Shown: positions 1 through 5,951, counted from the stretch's first letter. The stretch: 6,595 nt of DNA from Candidatus Omnitrophota bacterium (GCA_016206635.1 JACQRF010000131.1:1-6595), one strand, 5' to 3'. A program made the numbers and translations. The notes: generated by a model not told the origin, from the sequence alone.

Positions 1-507
1 GTAGAAGCAGAAGAGATACAGTTGATGGGCCGGCGACCGGTAGCCGGACTCCACGAAGAGGCGGCGTCCCAGATCGCGCTGCATCGCCCGCATCATCCGC
101 TGGTACGCGTCGAAAACCGGACGCGGGAGAAACTCCGGGTGCAGGGTCTCCGCCTCGCCGTGCTGTTGGACGATCTGTCCGTCAATCCGCACGAACGCCT
201 CGTAGGGGCTCGGCGGCGGGAGGCGGCGGCTCGAACCGCCGAGCGATTCCGGCGAGACGGCGCGGAGGGCATCCAGAAATGCCCGCTGGGGATAGGCCAG
301 CGGGACGTAGAGCTCCTGAAACGTCATCAGCGGCAGCGTCCCTTTGGCGCGCCGCCGATCAATCAACGGCCCCAACTGCTGCAGCACGATCTCCAGCTGC
401 TGGACCTCGGCCTCGTCGAGCCGATCCACATTCATCGCCCAGGCCGGGGTCCCGGCGCCGCCGATCGCCAGCAGCATTGCCCACGCCCACCGCCGCATGC
501 GCCTCAT
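1..507 (-). CDS. Secreted VanY/M15-type D-Ala carboxypeptidase, 5' part only (truncated by window edge)
   Basis: The minus strand is open from ATG 507 to the window edge (169 codons), so the C-terminal part is missing. Residues 1-24 form a Sec signal peptide: Arg-rich start (MRRMRRW), hydrophobic core, and PAWA cleavage site before MNVDR. The mature part begins with a charged helical stretch (about residues 28-55). It ends in FVESGYRSPAHQLYLF at about residues 151-166, which matches the entry to the VanY/M15B peptidase fold (SGYRS..yQ..L). VanY enzymes remove D-Ala or D-Ala-D-Ala-type residues from peptidoglycan stems in the periplasm. The zinc-ligand motifs of the family (SxHxxGxAxD and the later His) lie outside the window, so activity cannot be judged. 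A second in-frame ATG at 498 keeps the full signal peptide, and it is the better start if the promoter overlapping 506-511 is real. The gene is divergent to an NlpC/P60 operon, another cell-wall peptide function. The family call is good, the exact substrate unknown. Confidence 0.75.
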   Translation of the reverse strand, partial: MRRMRRWAWAMLLAIGGAGTPAWAMNVDRLDEAEVQQLEIVLQQLGPLIDRRRAKGTLPLMTFQELYVPLAYPQRAFLDALRAVSPESLGGSSRRLPPPSPYEAFVRIDGQIVQQHGEAETLHPEFLPRPVFDAYQRMMRAMQRDLGRRLFVESGYRSPAHQLYLFCFY

Positions 508-534
508 GATACCACAGACGCCGTGTGTTAGAAT
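506..534. promoter_or_regulatory. Overlapping divergent promoters for the VanY-like and NlpC/P60 genes
   Basis: On the minus strand an extended -10 TGGTATCAT covers 514-506. On the plus strand an extended -10 TGTTAGAAT covers 526-534. The two hexamers (506-511 and 529-534) are exactly 17 bp apart, so each sits at the -35 position of the other. For the plus promoter the -35 box would be ATGATA, 4 of 6 matches to TTGACA; the minus -35 (ATTCTA) is poor. Only one direction could be occupied by polymerase at a time. The sites are seen in the sequence; promoter function is inferred. Confidence 0.45.
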
Positions 535-1489
535 GGGCCGCGTGCAGTGCGTCATCATCGTGGGATGGATGCTGACTCTCGCCGCCGCGGCCTCAGCTGA
601 GGAACCGGTCCGGATGCGGGTCGCGGCGCCGTTGCTCGACGTGCGGGCTCGGCCGGAACCGGCGAACGCGGAGCCGGTCCGCGACCCGCTGCAGGAAACG
701 CAGCTCCTGTACGGCGAGGAAGTGATCGTCCACGCGACGGAAGGGGCCTGGAGCCGGATCGAGGCGGTGGAGCAGCCGGAGTGGAGCCATCACGGCCGTT
801 GGGAAGGGTACCCCGGGTGGGTCGAGTCGCGCGGGTTAGCCGCGCCGCCGGCCGGCTGGGAGCCCAACCTCGTGGTCACGGAGAAGCTCGGCGTGGTCCG
901 CAGCCAGCCGAAATCAAGCGCGCCGATCGTCCTCCGCTATTCCCTGGGCACCTGGCTGCGCGCCGGCGAATCGTCCGGCGATTGGCAGCAGGTGATCCTG
1001 CTCGACGGCCGCGACGGGTGGATTCACGCGCAGCACACGGCGTCGCTGCGGGCGATGCAGGCGATGCCGGCGGATTCCCGCCGCACCTGGATCGTCCGCG
1101 AAGCGCGGTTGTTGCTGGGCGACGCCTACTACTGGGGCGGGCGGGCCGCGCACGACCCGGCGGCCCCGGCCCCGCCGCACCGAGCCGTCGATTGCTCCGG
1201 CCTGGTCAACCTCTGTTACCGCGCCGTCGGGCTGATCATTCCCCGCGATGCCCATGAGCAATTCCTGCGGGCGCGGGCGCTCCCGCTCGAACACGCCCAG
1301 CCCGGCGATCTCATTTTCCTGGCCGACCCGGACCATGCGGACCGCATCACGCACGTGATGCTGTACGCCGGCAATGGGCGGATCATTGAGGGTCCCGGGA
1401 CCGGGCGGCGCGTCCACGAGCGCCCCTTGGAGGAGCGCCTGCAGGAGGCCGCGGGGCGGCGCGTCGCGTGCGGGACGTATCTCGAGTGA
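533..1489 (+). CDS. Secreted SH3-NlpC/P60 family peptidoglycan endopeptidase (YkfC-like)
   Basis: This is a 318-residue protein counted from ATG 533. A signal peptide spans residues 1-22, with cleavage after ASA before EEPVRM. Two SH3-like segments follow (about residues 28-105 and 112-172), with WVESRG and GWIHAQ resembling SH3b strand ends. The NlpC/P60 domain runs from about 183 to 305. It contains AYYWGGR (198-204), the catalytic Cys221 in DCSGLV, PGDLIF (257-262) and the catalytic His274 in THVMLYAGNG. The order SH3-SH3-NlpC resembles YkfC-type gamma-D-Glu-diamino-acid endopeptidases, which release L-Ala-D-Glu; the epimerase gene that follows acts on just that product. The third polar catalytic residue, usually His, is Glu286 here. 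GTG 542 is an alternative start that would give a leaderless mRNA from the -10 at 529-534, but ATG 533 keeps the Arg in the signal peptide n-region. I see no Shine-Dalgarno at either. Family confident, exact bond inferred. Confidence 0.88.
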   Translation: MGRVQCVIIVGWMLTLAAAASAEEPVRMRVAAPLLDVRARPEPANAEPVRDPLQETQLLYGEEVIVHATEGAWSRIEAVEQPEWSHHGRWEGYPGWVESRGLAAPPAGWEPNLVVTEKLGVVRSQPKSSAPIVLRYSLGTWLRAGESSGDWQQVILLDGRDGWIHAQHTASLRAMQAMPADSRRTWIVREARLLLGDAYYWGGRAAHDPAAPAPPHRAVDCSGLVNLCYRAVGLIIPRDAHEQFLRARALPLEHAQPGDLIFLADPDHADRITHVMLYAGNGRIIEGPGTGRRVHERPLEERLQEAAGRRVACGTYLE

Positions 1490-2556
1490 ACGACCCCGTC
1501 ATCGCCGCCGTCACGCACGCGCCGTGGAACCTGCCCCTGCGGCAGCCGTTCGTCACGGCGCGAGGGCGGAAAACCGTAAGCCAGAACTTGCTGATCACCG
1601 TGACGCTGGCCGGTGGCAGTCGCCGATGGACCGGGCGCGGCGAGGCGTCGGCGTCACTCGCCTGGCCAGACGACGCCCAACCGGCCATGCGGCAGTGCCT
1701 TCACGCGCTCTCGCCCCGCCTGATCGGCGCCCCCGCCCGACGGGCCTGGCACGACCTGCGCGAGGCGTGGTCGGCGCCGAACGCCAGCCCGGCCGCCTTA
1801 AGCGCCGTCGAATGCGCCTTGGCCACCGCGGAAGCCGCCGCGGCGGGCCTCCCGCTGTGGAGGGCCTTGGCCTCCCGCATGGTCGGGGTCGCGACGCGGC
1901 CCCGCCCCGTCATGACGAGCTTGACGATCTCCGCGTGGCCGGTCTCGATGGCCGAGGCGGCGGCGCGCGCGGCCGCGCGCCGGGGCTTCAGGCGCCTGAA
2001 GGTCAAGGTCACCGGCGCGAATCCCGACGATGACCTGGCGCGGTTGATGGCCGTGCACCGGGCCGCCCCGCGCGCCACGCTCCTGGTGGACGCCAACCAA
2101 GGATTTCCGCCGCGAGGGGCCATCGCCTTCGCGCGGGCGATGCGCCTGCTGCGGTTGCCGGTCGCTCTGTTTGAACAACCGGTGCCGGCGGCCGATGTCG
2201 AGGGGATGGCACAGGTCGCGCGCGCCCGCGTGGTCCCGGTCGCGGCCGACGAGTCGGTCCGCCGGCCGGCGGAGGCGCGGCGGCTGCTCGCGGAGGGCGG
2301 CGCGAGCGTCATCAATCTGAAGCTGGCCAAGTCGGGGCTGCTCGGGGCGCGCGAGATCATCCGCCTCGCCCGGCGGGCCCGCGTGGATCTCATGCTCGGT
2401 TGCATGGCCGAATCGGCCGTGGGGCTCGCCCCCAGCGTCCATCTGGCGTGCGGCAGCGGCGCGTTCCGCTACATTGACCTGGACTCTCACCTGCTGGTGG
2501 ACGGCCCTAAGACCACCGCGTTCCGCACGCGAGGGCCCCGGCTCTCCGTCGCGTGA
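1486..2556 (+). CDS. L-Ala-D/L-Glu (dipeptide) epimerase, enolase superfamily
   Basis: This is a 356-residue protein, normal length for the family. Enolase-superfamily landmarks occur in order: KVK (Lys172-x-Lys174), metal ligands Asp202 (VDAN), Glu230 (FEQP) and Asp255 (ADES), and the opposite acid/base Lys279 in INLKLAKSG. Near the C-terminus lies DLD (Asp331-x-Asp333), the DxD signature that in dipeptide epimerases binds the substrate's ammonium group; it separates them from muconate cycloisomerases and o-succinylbenzoate synthases. The expected reaction is L-Ala-D-Glu to L-Ala-L-Glu in the cytoplasm, allowing murein peptides to be hydrolysed by ordinary peptidases. No signal peptide is seen. 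I chose GTG 1486 because its GTGA overlaps the preceding stop, the same junction as at the next gene, and it puts the usual short N-terminus before LPLRQPF. GTG 1468 in frame would add six residues. The upstream NlpC/P60 gene supports the assignment. Other dipeptide specificities are possible within this family. Confidence 0.87.
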   Translation: MNDPVIAAVTHAPWNLPLRQPFVTARGRKTVSQNLLITVTLAGGSRRWTGRGEASASLAWPDDAQPAMRQCLHALSPRLIGAPARRAWHDLREAWSAPNASPAALSAVECALATAEAAAAGLPLWRALASRMVGVATRPRPVMTSLTISAWPVSMAEAAARAAARRGFRRLKVKVTGANPDDDLARLMAVHRAAPRATLLVDANQGFPPRGAIAFARAMRLLRLPVALFEQPVPAADVEGMAQVARARVVPVAADESVRRPAEARRLLAEGGASVINLKLAKSGLLGAREIIRLARRARVDLMLGCMAESAVGLAPSVHLACGSGAFRYIDLDSHLLVDGPKTTAFRTRGPRLSVA

Positions 2557-3752
2557 TCCAGCACCCGATCTCCCTGGCGCTGGTCCTGTTGAGTCTCGTC
2601 TGGCTGCTGCGGCGGCTCGAGGCCGGACCGCGCACCGCCACGATCTTCCGCATCCTGCCGCTGCCATTTTGGTGTTATGCGATCCCGATGCTCGGCACGG
2701 CCGCCGGCTGGTGGCCGTCCGCCTCGCCCCTCTACGGCTGGTGCTCGGCCCAGCTCCTGCCCGTATGTCTCGGCCTGCTCCTGCTCGGCACCGACGCGCT
2801 CGGCATCCTCCGCCTGGGTCGGCACGCGATCGGGCTCATGGCCGTCGGCTCCTTCGGAATCGTCGCGGGGATGGTCATCGCCTACCGTGTCTGGCGCGCC
2901 TATCTTCCACCCAACGCCTGGCAAGGCCTCGGTGCGTTGGCAGGAAGCTGGACCGGCGGCTCCATGAATCTCCTCGCGGTCAAAGAGGCGCTGGGGATCG
3001 CGGACGCCGTCGTCGCGCCAGTCATCGTGACCGACACGATCATCGCCTATGGCTGGATGGCGCTCCTGCTCGCAAGGGCACGGTCACAGGGCCTCGCTTC
3101 GGGTCCGGCCGACGGGTCCTGCCGCGAGCCCACCCCGCCGTCCTCGTGGGGGTCACATCGGCCCCCCATCCCCCACTGCGGGGCGGCGGGGGCCCCGGCT
3201 CGCGTCACCCGTCGGCCGGGCCCTCGCTCGGCCATCGGCGCCCTCATGATCGCCCTGTTCATCTCATGGGGGGCGCAGGCGATCTCACAGCGATTGCCGA
3301 CGTGGGCGGCGCTCACAACGGCGACGTGGACGGTGTTGGTGGTGACGACGGGCGTGGTGTTGTTGTCGCTAACACCGGTGGGACGGCTGGGTCGGGAACC
3401 AGCCACGGAGGGGGTGGGCACATTCTGTCTGCTCGTCCTGCTCACGACGATCGGCGCCCGGGCCGACCTGCGAGCCGTCGGGCACGCCCCGGCGTATCTG
3501 GCGGCCGGCGCCACGGCGGTCGCGATTCACGGGCTGGTGCTGGCACTCGTCGGGTGGTGGCGGAAGGCGCCGTTGGGATTGCTGGCAACGGTCAGCCAGG
3601 CTAATGTCGGCGGGGTAGTGTCAGCGCCGCTGGTGGCCGCGGCCTATGACCGGGGACTGGCGCCCATCGGGCTTCTGCTGGCCGTCTTGGGCAACGTCTG
3701 GGGGACCTACCTCGGCTTGCTGACCGCCGCCCTCTGCCTTGTCCTTCGCTAG
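2553..3752 (+). CDS. DUF819 (YjcL-like) polytopic membrane protein, candidate muropeptide permease, with palindromic insert
   Basis: This is a 399-residue, strongly hydrophobic protein with about ten membrane segments. It shows the two conserved regions I associate with DUF819: GSWTGGSMNLLAVKE (131-145) and SQANVGGVVSAPLVAA (348-363), followed by LGNVWGTYLGLL. The family has no firmly established function. The fold looks like a transporter, and the position after an NlpC/P60 enzyme and a dipeptide epimerase suggests uptake of cell-wall dipeptides; that is inference. The GTG start at 2553 overlaps the epimerase stop in GTGA, implying coupled translation. Residues 183-224, in a polar loop between membrane segments, are unlike the rest (Pro, Arg, Cys, His, Trp-rich). 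They are encoded by a 123-bp imperfect palindrome that keeps the frame open. A tandem frameshift that merely looks open is an alternative, but no other frame gives a better membrane protein here. The stop codon directly abuts a 34-bp perfect palindrome. Confidence 0.8.
   Translation: MIQHPISLALVLLSLVWLLRRLEAGPRTATIFRILPLPFWCYAIPMLGTAAGWWPSASPLYGWCSAQLLPVCLGLLLLGTDALGILRLGRHAIGLMAVGSFGIVAGMVIAYRVWRAYLPPNAWQGLGALAGSWTGGSMNLLAVKEALGIADAVVAPVIVTDTIIAYGWMALLLARARSQGLASGPADGSCREPTPPSSWGSHRPPIPHCGAAGAPARVTRRPGPRSAIGALMIALFISWGAQAISQRLPTWAALTTATWTVLVVTTGVVLLSLTPVGRLGREPATEGVGTFCLLVLLTTIGARADLRAVGHAPAYLAAGATAVAIHGLVLALVGWWRKAPLGLLATVSQANVGGVVSAPLVAAAYDRGLAPIGLLLAVLGNVWGTYLGLLTAALCLVLR
3101..3223. repeat. 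123-bp imperfect palindromic element inside the DUF819 coding sequence
   Basis: The arms pair in three blocks. 3101-3117 pairs with 3207-3223 (17 positions, one G-T wobble). 3123-3130 pairs with 3197-3204 (8 of 8). 3133-3144 pairs with 3180-3191, continuing to 3146-3152 with 3170-3176 (GTGGGGG/CCCCCAC). About 17 nt remain as an apical loop, and only short internal loops break the stem. The length, 123 bp, is a multiple of three and is read through in frame as residues 183-224 of the membrane protein. Near-identical short sequences flank it: CCTCGCT at 3092-3098 and 3222-3228. The structure is seen directly. That it is an inserted mobile palindrome, comparable in concept to REP/REPIN or Rickettsia palindromic elements, is inference. 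Confidence 0.7.
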
Positions 3753-3786
3753 GAAATAGGGACGGTTCTAGAACCGTCCCTATTTC
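3753..3786. repeat. Perfect 34-bp palindrome between convergent genes (REP/MITE-like, possible bidirectional terminator)
   Basis: Every base from 3753 to 3786 matches its reverse complement around a TCTAGA centre; each half reads GAAATAGGGACGGTTCT. It starts on the base after the DUF819 stop (3750-3752) and ends 12 bp before the stop of the convergent DUF3187 gene, filling most of the 46-bp gap. As RNA it would fold into a 15-bp stem with a 4-nt loop from either strand. There is no separate U-tract, so it is not a textbook intrinsic terminator. The half-site resembles, from memory only, short repeats linked to REP-associated transposases. Confidence 0.8.
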
Positions 3787-3798
3787 GAGCTGTTGACC

Positions 3799-4860
3799 TC
3801 AAAACGAGCCGTCGAGGGCGGCGCTCCAGGCGAAGTCCGGCCACGCCGAGTTGATGTTCTCACCCGCCGCCAGCGTGACGGCGGCGCGCGGCGACACGCG
3901 ATAGGTCCAGCCGAGGCCGATGCCCATCGGCAACCGATTCAATGCCGTCATATCGTTGTCGAAGGTGGGGTACGGATTGCTCGCCGCCGTGTACTGGACC
4001 CACCACGACGCCTTCCGGGTCAGCCGATGCTCCAGCGCGAGGAACCCGGTCACGACGACCGGATCGAGGTCCACGGTTTTCAACGCCAGCGGCAGGTGCG
4101 CGGACGTCACATCGAGATTCAGCGTCACCCGAAGCCGCTCGCCGAACGGCTGCTCCGCCAGCAGCCCCACCCCGCCGTCCACCCGGTCGCCGCCGAGGAG
4201 TGAATCAGTCGCCGTCGGCAGCTTGAGCAGGCCGCGGACGGCCGCCTGCGGGAACCACCCGTCCGCCTCGTCGCGGAATTGATACTTGAGCTGCAACGGG
4301 ATATCGCCCAACCCGTGGCGCGTCGTATCGGTCTCATCAATCACGTTCTGCCCGTTCACCCGGAACAGGTACCGGAATTCCCCGTCCCCGCGGATGCGCC
4401 GGGCACGCGGCACGGCATCGAACAGCTCGTCGAACGACTCGATGAACCCATCGAGATACCCGCCGCCCAAGATCAGGTACGGCACGGCGGCGCCCACCTC
4501 GAGATGCTCCATCAGCCCGTAGCGCCATTGCAGCTCGATCCGCTGCAGCTCGGCGTCCACGATGATCCGGTCGGTCACGGCGAGGTTATTTTGATCGGCG
4601 ATGGTGTTGGAATCGAGGTACGCCAGCGCCCAGGCCGAGCGGCGCGGGGCGAGGGTGGCCGCGCGATCGGGGAGCGCCGTGGACATCAACGTCAGATAGA
4701 GTGGATGATCATTGCGCAGCCAGGCCGCGCCGGTCAACGGCGCGGGATGGAGAGCCGGGGCGCCCTCATCCCCCTGACCGAGCGAATCGGCCGCCGCGGA
4801 ACCGGCCGAGAGCCCGATCAGCCCTCCGGCCACGGCGGCGAGCAGGAGGCGGCGGATCAT
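3799..4860 (-). CDS. DUF3187 family protein, probable outer-membrane beta-barrel
   Basis: This is a 353-residue protein read from ATG 4860. The signal peptide covers about residues 1-24 (MIRRLLLAAVAGG core, cleavage near AAA before DSLGQG). The mature protein alternates polar and hydrophobic residues in strand-like runs and ends in Phe (LDGSF), as outer-membrane barrels often do. The HPLYLTLMST segment near residue 52, the glycine-rich LILGGGYLDGF segment and the overall length fit DUF3187, a family of unknown function in Gram-negative bacteria. It starts inside the stop of the subunit IV gene (TGATG), so it appears to be the third gene of the oxidase operon, translated by coupling; no Shine-Dalgarno is visible. 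A TTG codon at 4863 would add one residue. A link between this barrel and respiration is not known to me; co-transcription is the only evidence. Family call moderately sure, location inferred. Confidence 0.75.
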   Translation of the reverse strand: MIRRLLLAAVAGGLIGLSAGSAAADSLGQGDEGAPALHPAPLTGAAWLRNDHPLYLTLMSTALPDRAATLAPRRSAWALAYLDSNTIADQNNLAVTDRIIVDAELQRIELQWRYGLMEHLEVGAAVPYLILGGGYLDGFIESFDELFDAVPRARRIRGDGEFRYLFRVNGQNVIDETDTTRHGLGDIPLQLKYQFRDEADGWFPQAAVRGLLKLPTATDSLLGGDRVDGGVGLLAEQPFGERLRVTLNLDVTSAHLPLALKTVDLDPVVVTGFLALEHRLTRKASWWVQYTAASNPYPTFDNDMTALNRLPMGIGLGWTYRVSPRAAVTLAAGENINSAWPDFAWSAALDGSF

Positions 4861-5147
4861 CAATGCAGGAAATGCGGCTTGTCGAGCAGGAGGGCGATGA
4901 CGAGCACCATGACCAACGGCACGGGCGACAAGGCCACCATTGTCAGCAACCGGTCATCGAACCGCAGGTGCATATAATACGCGGCGACCAACATCGCCTT
5001 GACCGTGGACAACCCAAGGACGAGCAGGAAGATCGTCCGCGGCGCGATCGGGAGCTCGGACAGCGCCACCCCCAGCAGCATCAAGCCGGCCAGCCAGACC
5101 CAAATCATCACATACTTGCTGGTCGACATGACAGGCGCGTGGGCCAT
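4860..5147 (-). CDS. Cytochrome c oxidase subunit IV family protein
   Basis: This is a small 95-residue protein with three predicted membrane helices (about 12-30, 36-57 and 68-88). The motif STVKAMLVAAYYMHLRF (47-63), with Lys50 and His60, is the hallmark of the bacterial subunit IV (COX4/CyoD-like) family. These small subunits sit in the inner membrane next to subunits I and III of haem-copper oxidases and help assembly or stability; they carry no cofactor. ATG 5147 overlaps the stop of the subunit III gene by one base (TGATG), and its own TGA overlaps the DUF3187 start the same way, so the three are one translationally coupled unit. Length and motif are normal for the family. The catalytic subunits I and II are not in this window. 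Confidence 0.9.
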   Translation of the reverse strand: MAHAPVMSTSKYVMIWVWLAGLMLLGVALSELPIAPRTIFLLVLGLSTVKAMLVAAYYMHLRFDDRLLTMVALSPVPLVMVLVIALLLDKPHFLH

Positions 5148-5737
5148 CAGATGAGATAGAGCATGGGGAACAGGAAGATCCAGACAATGTCCACGAAATG
5201 CCAGTACAAGCCCGAGAGCTCAACGAGATGACGCTGGGTGGCCCAGAACCGGTCTCCCCGCGTGCGCGCCAGCACCCAGCCGTTGGCCAGCGCGCCGATC
5301 AGCACATGGAGCCCGTGCACGCCGGTCAGCACGAAGTAGCACGACCAAAAGATATTGGTGTGCGGGCCGATCCCGTGGTGGAACTTGGCCTGATATTCGA
5401 AAGCCTTCACGCCCAAAAAGACGAGCCCCAGCGTGATGGTCGCCGCGAGGAAGAGGCGCAGCTGCCGGGCGTCCTGCCGGTCCGCCGCCCCGACCGCCAG
5501 CGCCATCGTCATGCTGCTGCAAATCAGGATGAGGGTATTGATGGTGCCGACCGGCACGCTGAGGTGGCCGTCTGAGCCCGGCCAGGCCGGATGCGCCGCG
5601 CGCACGACGATGTAGGCGCTGAGCAGCCCGGCGAAGAACATCACCTCCGAGACGAGGAACAGCCACATGCCGAGCTTGCCGGACTCGAGACCGAGCCGCC
5701 CGACGGTGGGGCCGGCCGGCAGGGGGGGATGGGTCAT
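5147..5737 (-). CDS. ctaE: Cytochrome c oxidase subunit III
   Basis: This is a 196-residue protein from ATG 5737. Its five membrane helices fit the short bacterial subunit III. Family motifs are present: GKLGMWLFLVSEVMFFAGL (20-38, with Glu31), the conserved Glu114 in VKAFEYQ, the FVLTGVHGLHVLIG segment (135-148) and the C-terminal YWHFVDIVWIFLFPMLYL (178-195). Subunit III stabilises the catalytic core of aa3-type and related oxidases in the inner membrane and supports proton uptake. I prefer ATG 5737 to an upstream GTG at 5764, because a strong promoter (-35 at 5774-5769, -10 at 5751-5746) lies between them, and MTHPPLP followed by the first helix is a typical start. No Shine-Dalgarno precedes the ATG. 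It is the first gene of an operon with subunit IV and DUF3187; subunits I and II must be encoded elsewhere. Confidence 0.93.
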   Translation of the reverse strand: MTHPPLPAGPTVGRLGLESGKLGMWLFLVSEVMFFAGLLSAYIVVRAAHPAWPGSDGHLSVPVGTINTLILICSSMTMALAVGAADRQDARQLRLFLAATITLGLVFLGVKAFEYQAKFHHGIGPHTNIFWSCYFVLTGVHGLHVLIGALANGWVLARTRGDRFWATQRHLVELSGLYWHFVDIVWIFLFPMLYLI

Positions 5738-5745
5738 GGACACGC

Positions 5746-5774
5746 AGTATACCAACGGCGCCACCCCGCGTCAA
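5746..5774 (-). promoter_or_regulatory. Sigma-70-type promoter of the oxidase subunit III operon
   Basis: Read on the minus strand, TTGACG (5774-5769; 5 of 6 matches to consensus) is followed by a 17-bp spacer and TATACT (5751-5746; 5 of 6), with an extended TGG directly before the -10. This is the best promoter in the window. The start codon ATG 5737 lies 9 nt after the -10, so the transcript would have little or no leader. Confidence 0.75.
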
Positions 5775-5792
5775 CGGCCCGCCGCTGGCCCG

Positions 5793-5826
5793 AAAAAAAT
5801 TTTCCAGCCCCCTCCCTTTTTATGAT
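5793..5826 (+). promoter_or_regulatory. Candidate promoter for the riboswitch leader
   Basis: TATGAT at 5821-5826 is a good -10 (5 of 6). The -35 region is weak (TTTTCC at 5800-5805, 15-bp spacing). It lies next to an A/T tract at 5793-5803 that may act as an UP element or bend. A start near 5833 would give a leader of about 180 nt holding the whole riboswitch. It is divergent from the oxidase promoter. Only the position and the -10 support it. Confidence 0.45.
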
Positions 5827-5870
5827 TGGAATCAGGTAAGCTTGGGGTGACAACCAGGACGTCGCGTCTG

Positions 5871-5943
5871 TCTCAAGGCAAACCCCGCGCGAGCGGGGGA
5901 CGCAAAACTATAGGGCCCCTCGAGGGCAGCCAGTTGCCAGCGC
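5871..5943 (+). ncRNA. Cyclic di-GMP-I (GEMM-I) riboswitch aptamer
   Basis: The core matches the GEMM-I consensus. GGCAAACC at 5877-5884 is followed by helix P2 (CCCCGC 5883-5888 with GCGGGG 5893-5898) capped by a GNRA loop GCGA. Then come GGGACGCAAA (5897-5906), helix P3 (GCCC 5915-5918 with GGGC 5924-5927) and the 3' block GGCAGCCAGTTGCC (5925-5938). GGCAA (5877-5881) pairs with TTGCC (5934-5938) to close the junction. The position equivalent to G20 of the Vibrio Vc2 aptamer is G (5878 by my alignment), which predicts c-di-GMP rather than the cGAMP binding seen in G20A variants. P3 is short compared with Vc2. It is followed by an intrinsic terminator and the start of a secreted repeat protein, so it is expected to tie that gene to c-di-GMP level. 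Confidence 0.9.
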
Positions 5944-5951
5944 AGGCCATC

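Noticed and set aside
22..531. 169-codon open frame on the plus strand across the left edge
   Set aside because: It is antisense to the VanY-like gene. Its translation is Arg/Pro/His-rich without domains, while the minus strand gives a signal peptide and an M15 motif.
1798..2667. 289-codon minus-strand open frame opposite the epimerase
   Set aside because: It is antisense to a gene with all enolase-superfamily catalytic residues; no motif of its own is seen.
3101..3223. Intrinsic terminator at the end of a shorter gene
   Set aside because: No U-tract follows, the frame stays open, and conserved DUF819 membrane segments and motifs continue downstream.
2474..3604. 376-codon plus-strand open frame overlapping the epimerase and DUF819 genes
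   Set aside because: It is a GC-driven shadow frame, Arg/Pro/His-rich, against two recognisable families in the other frame.
5877..5938. cGAMP (GEMM-Ib) rather than c-di-GMP riboswitch
   Set aside because: The position equivalent to G20 is G by my alignment, whereas cGAMP-selective variants typically carry A there. The alignment is by eye, so this is not absolute.
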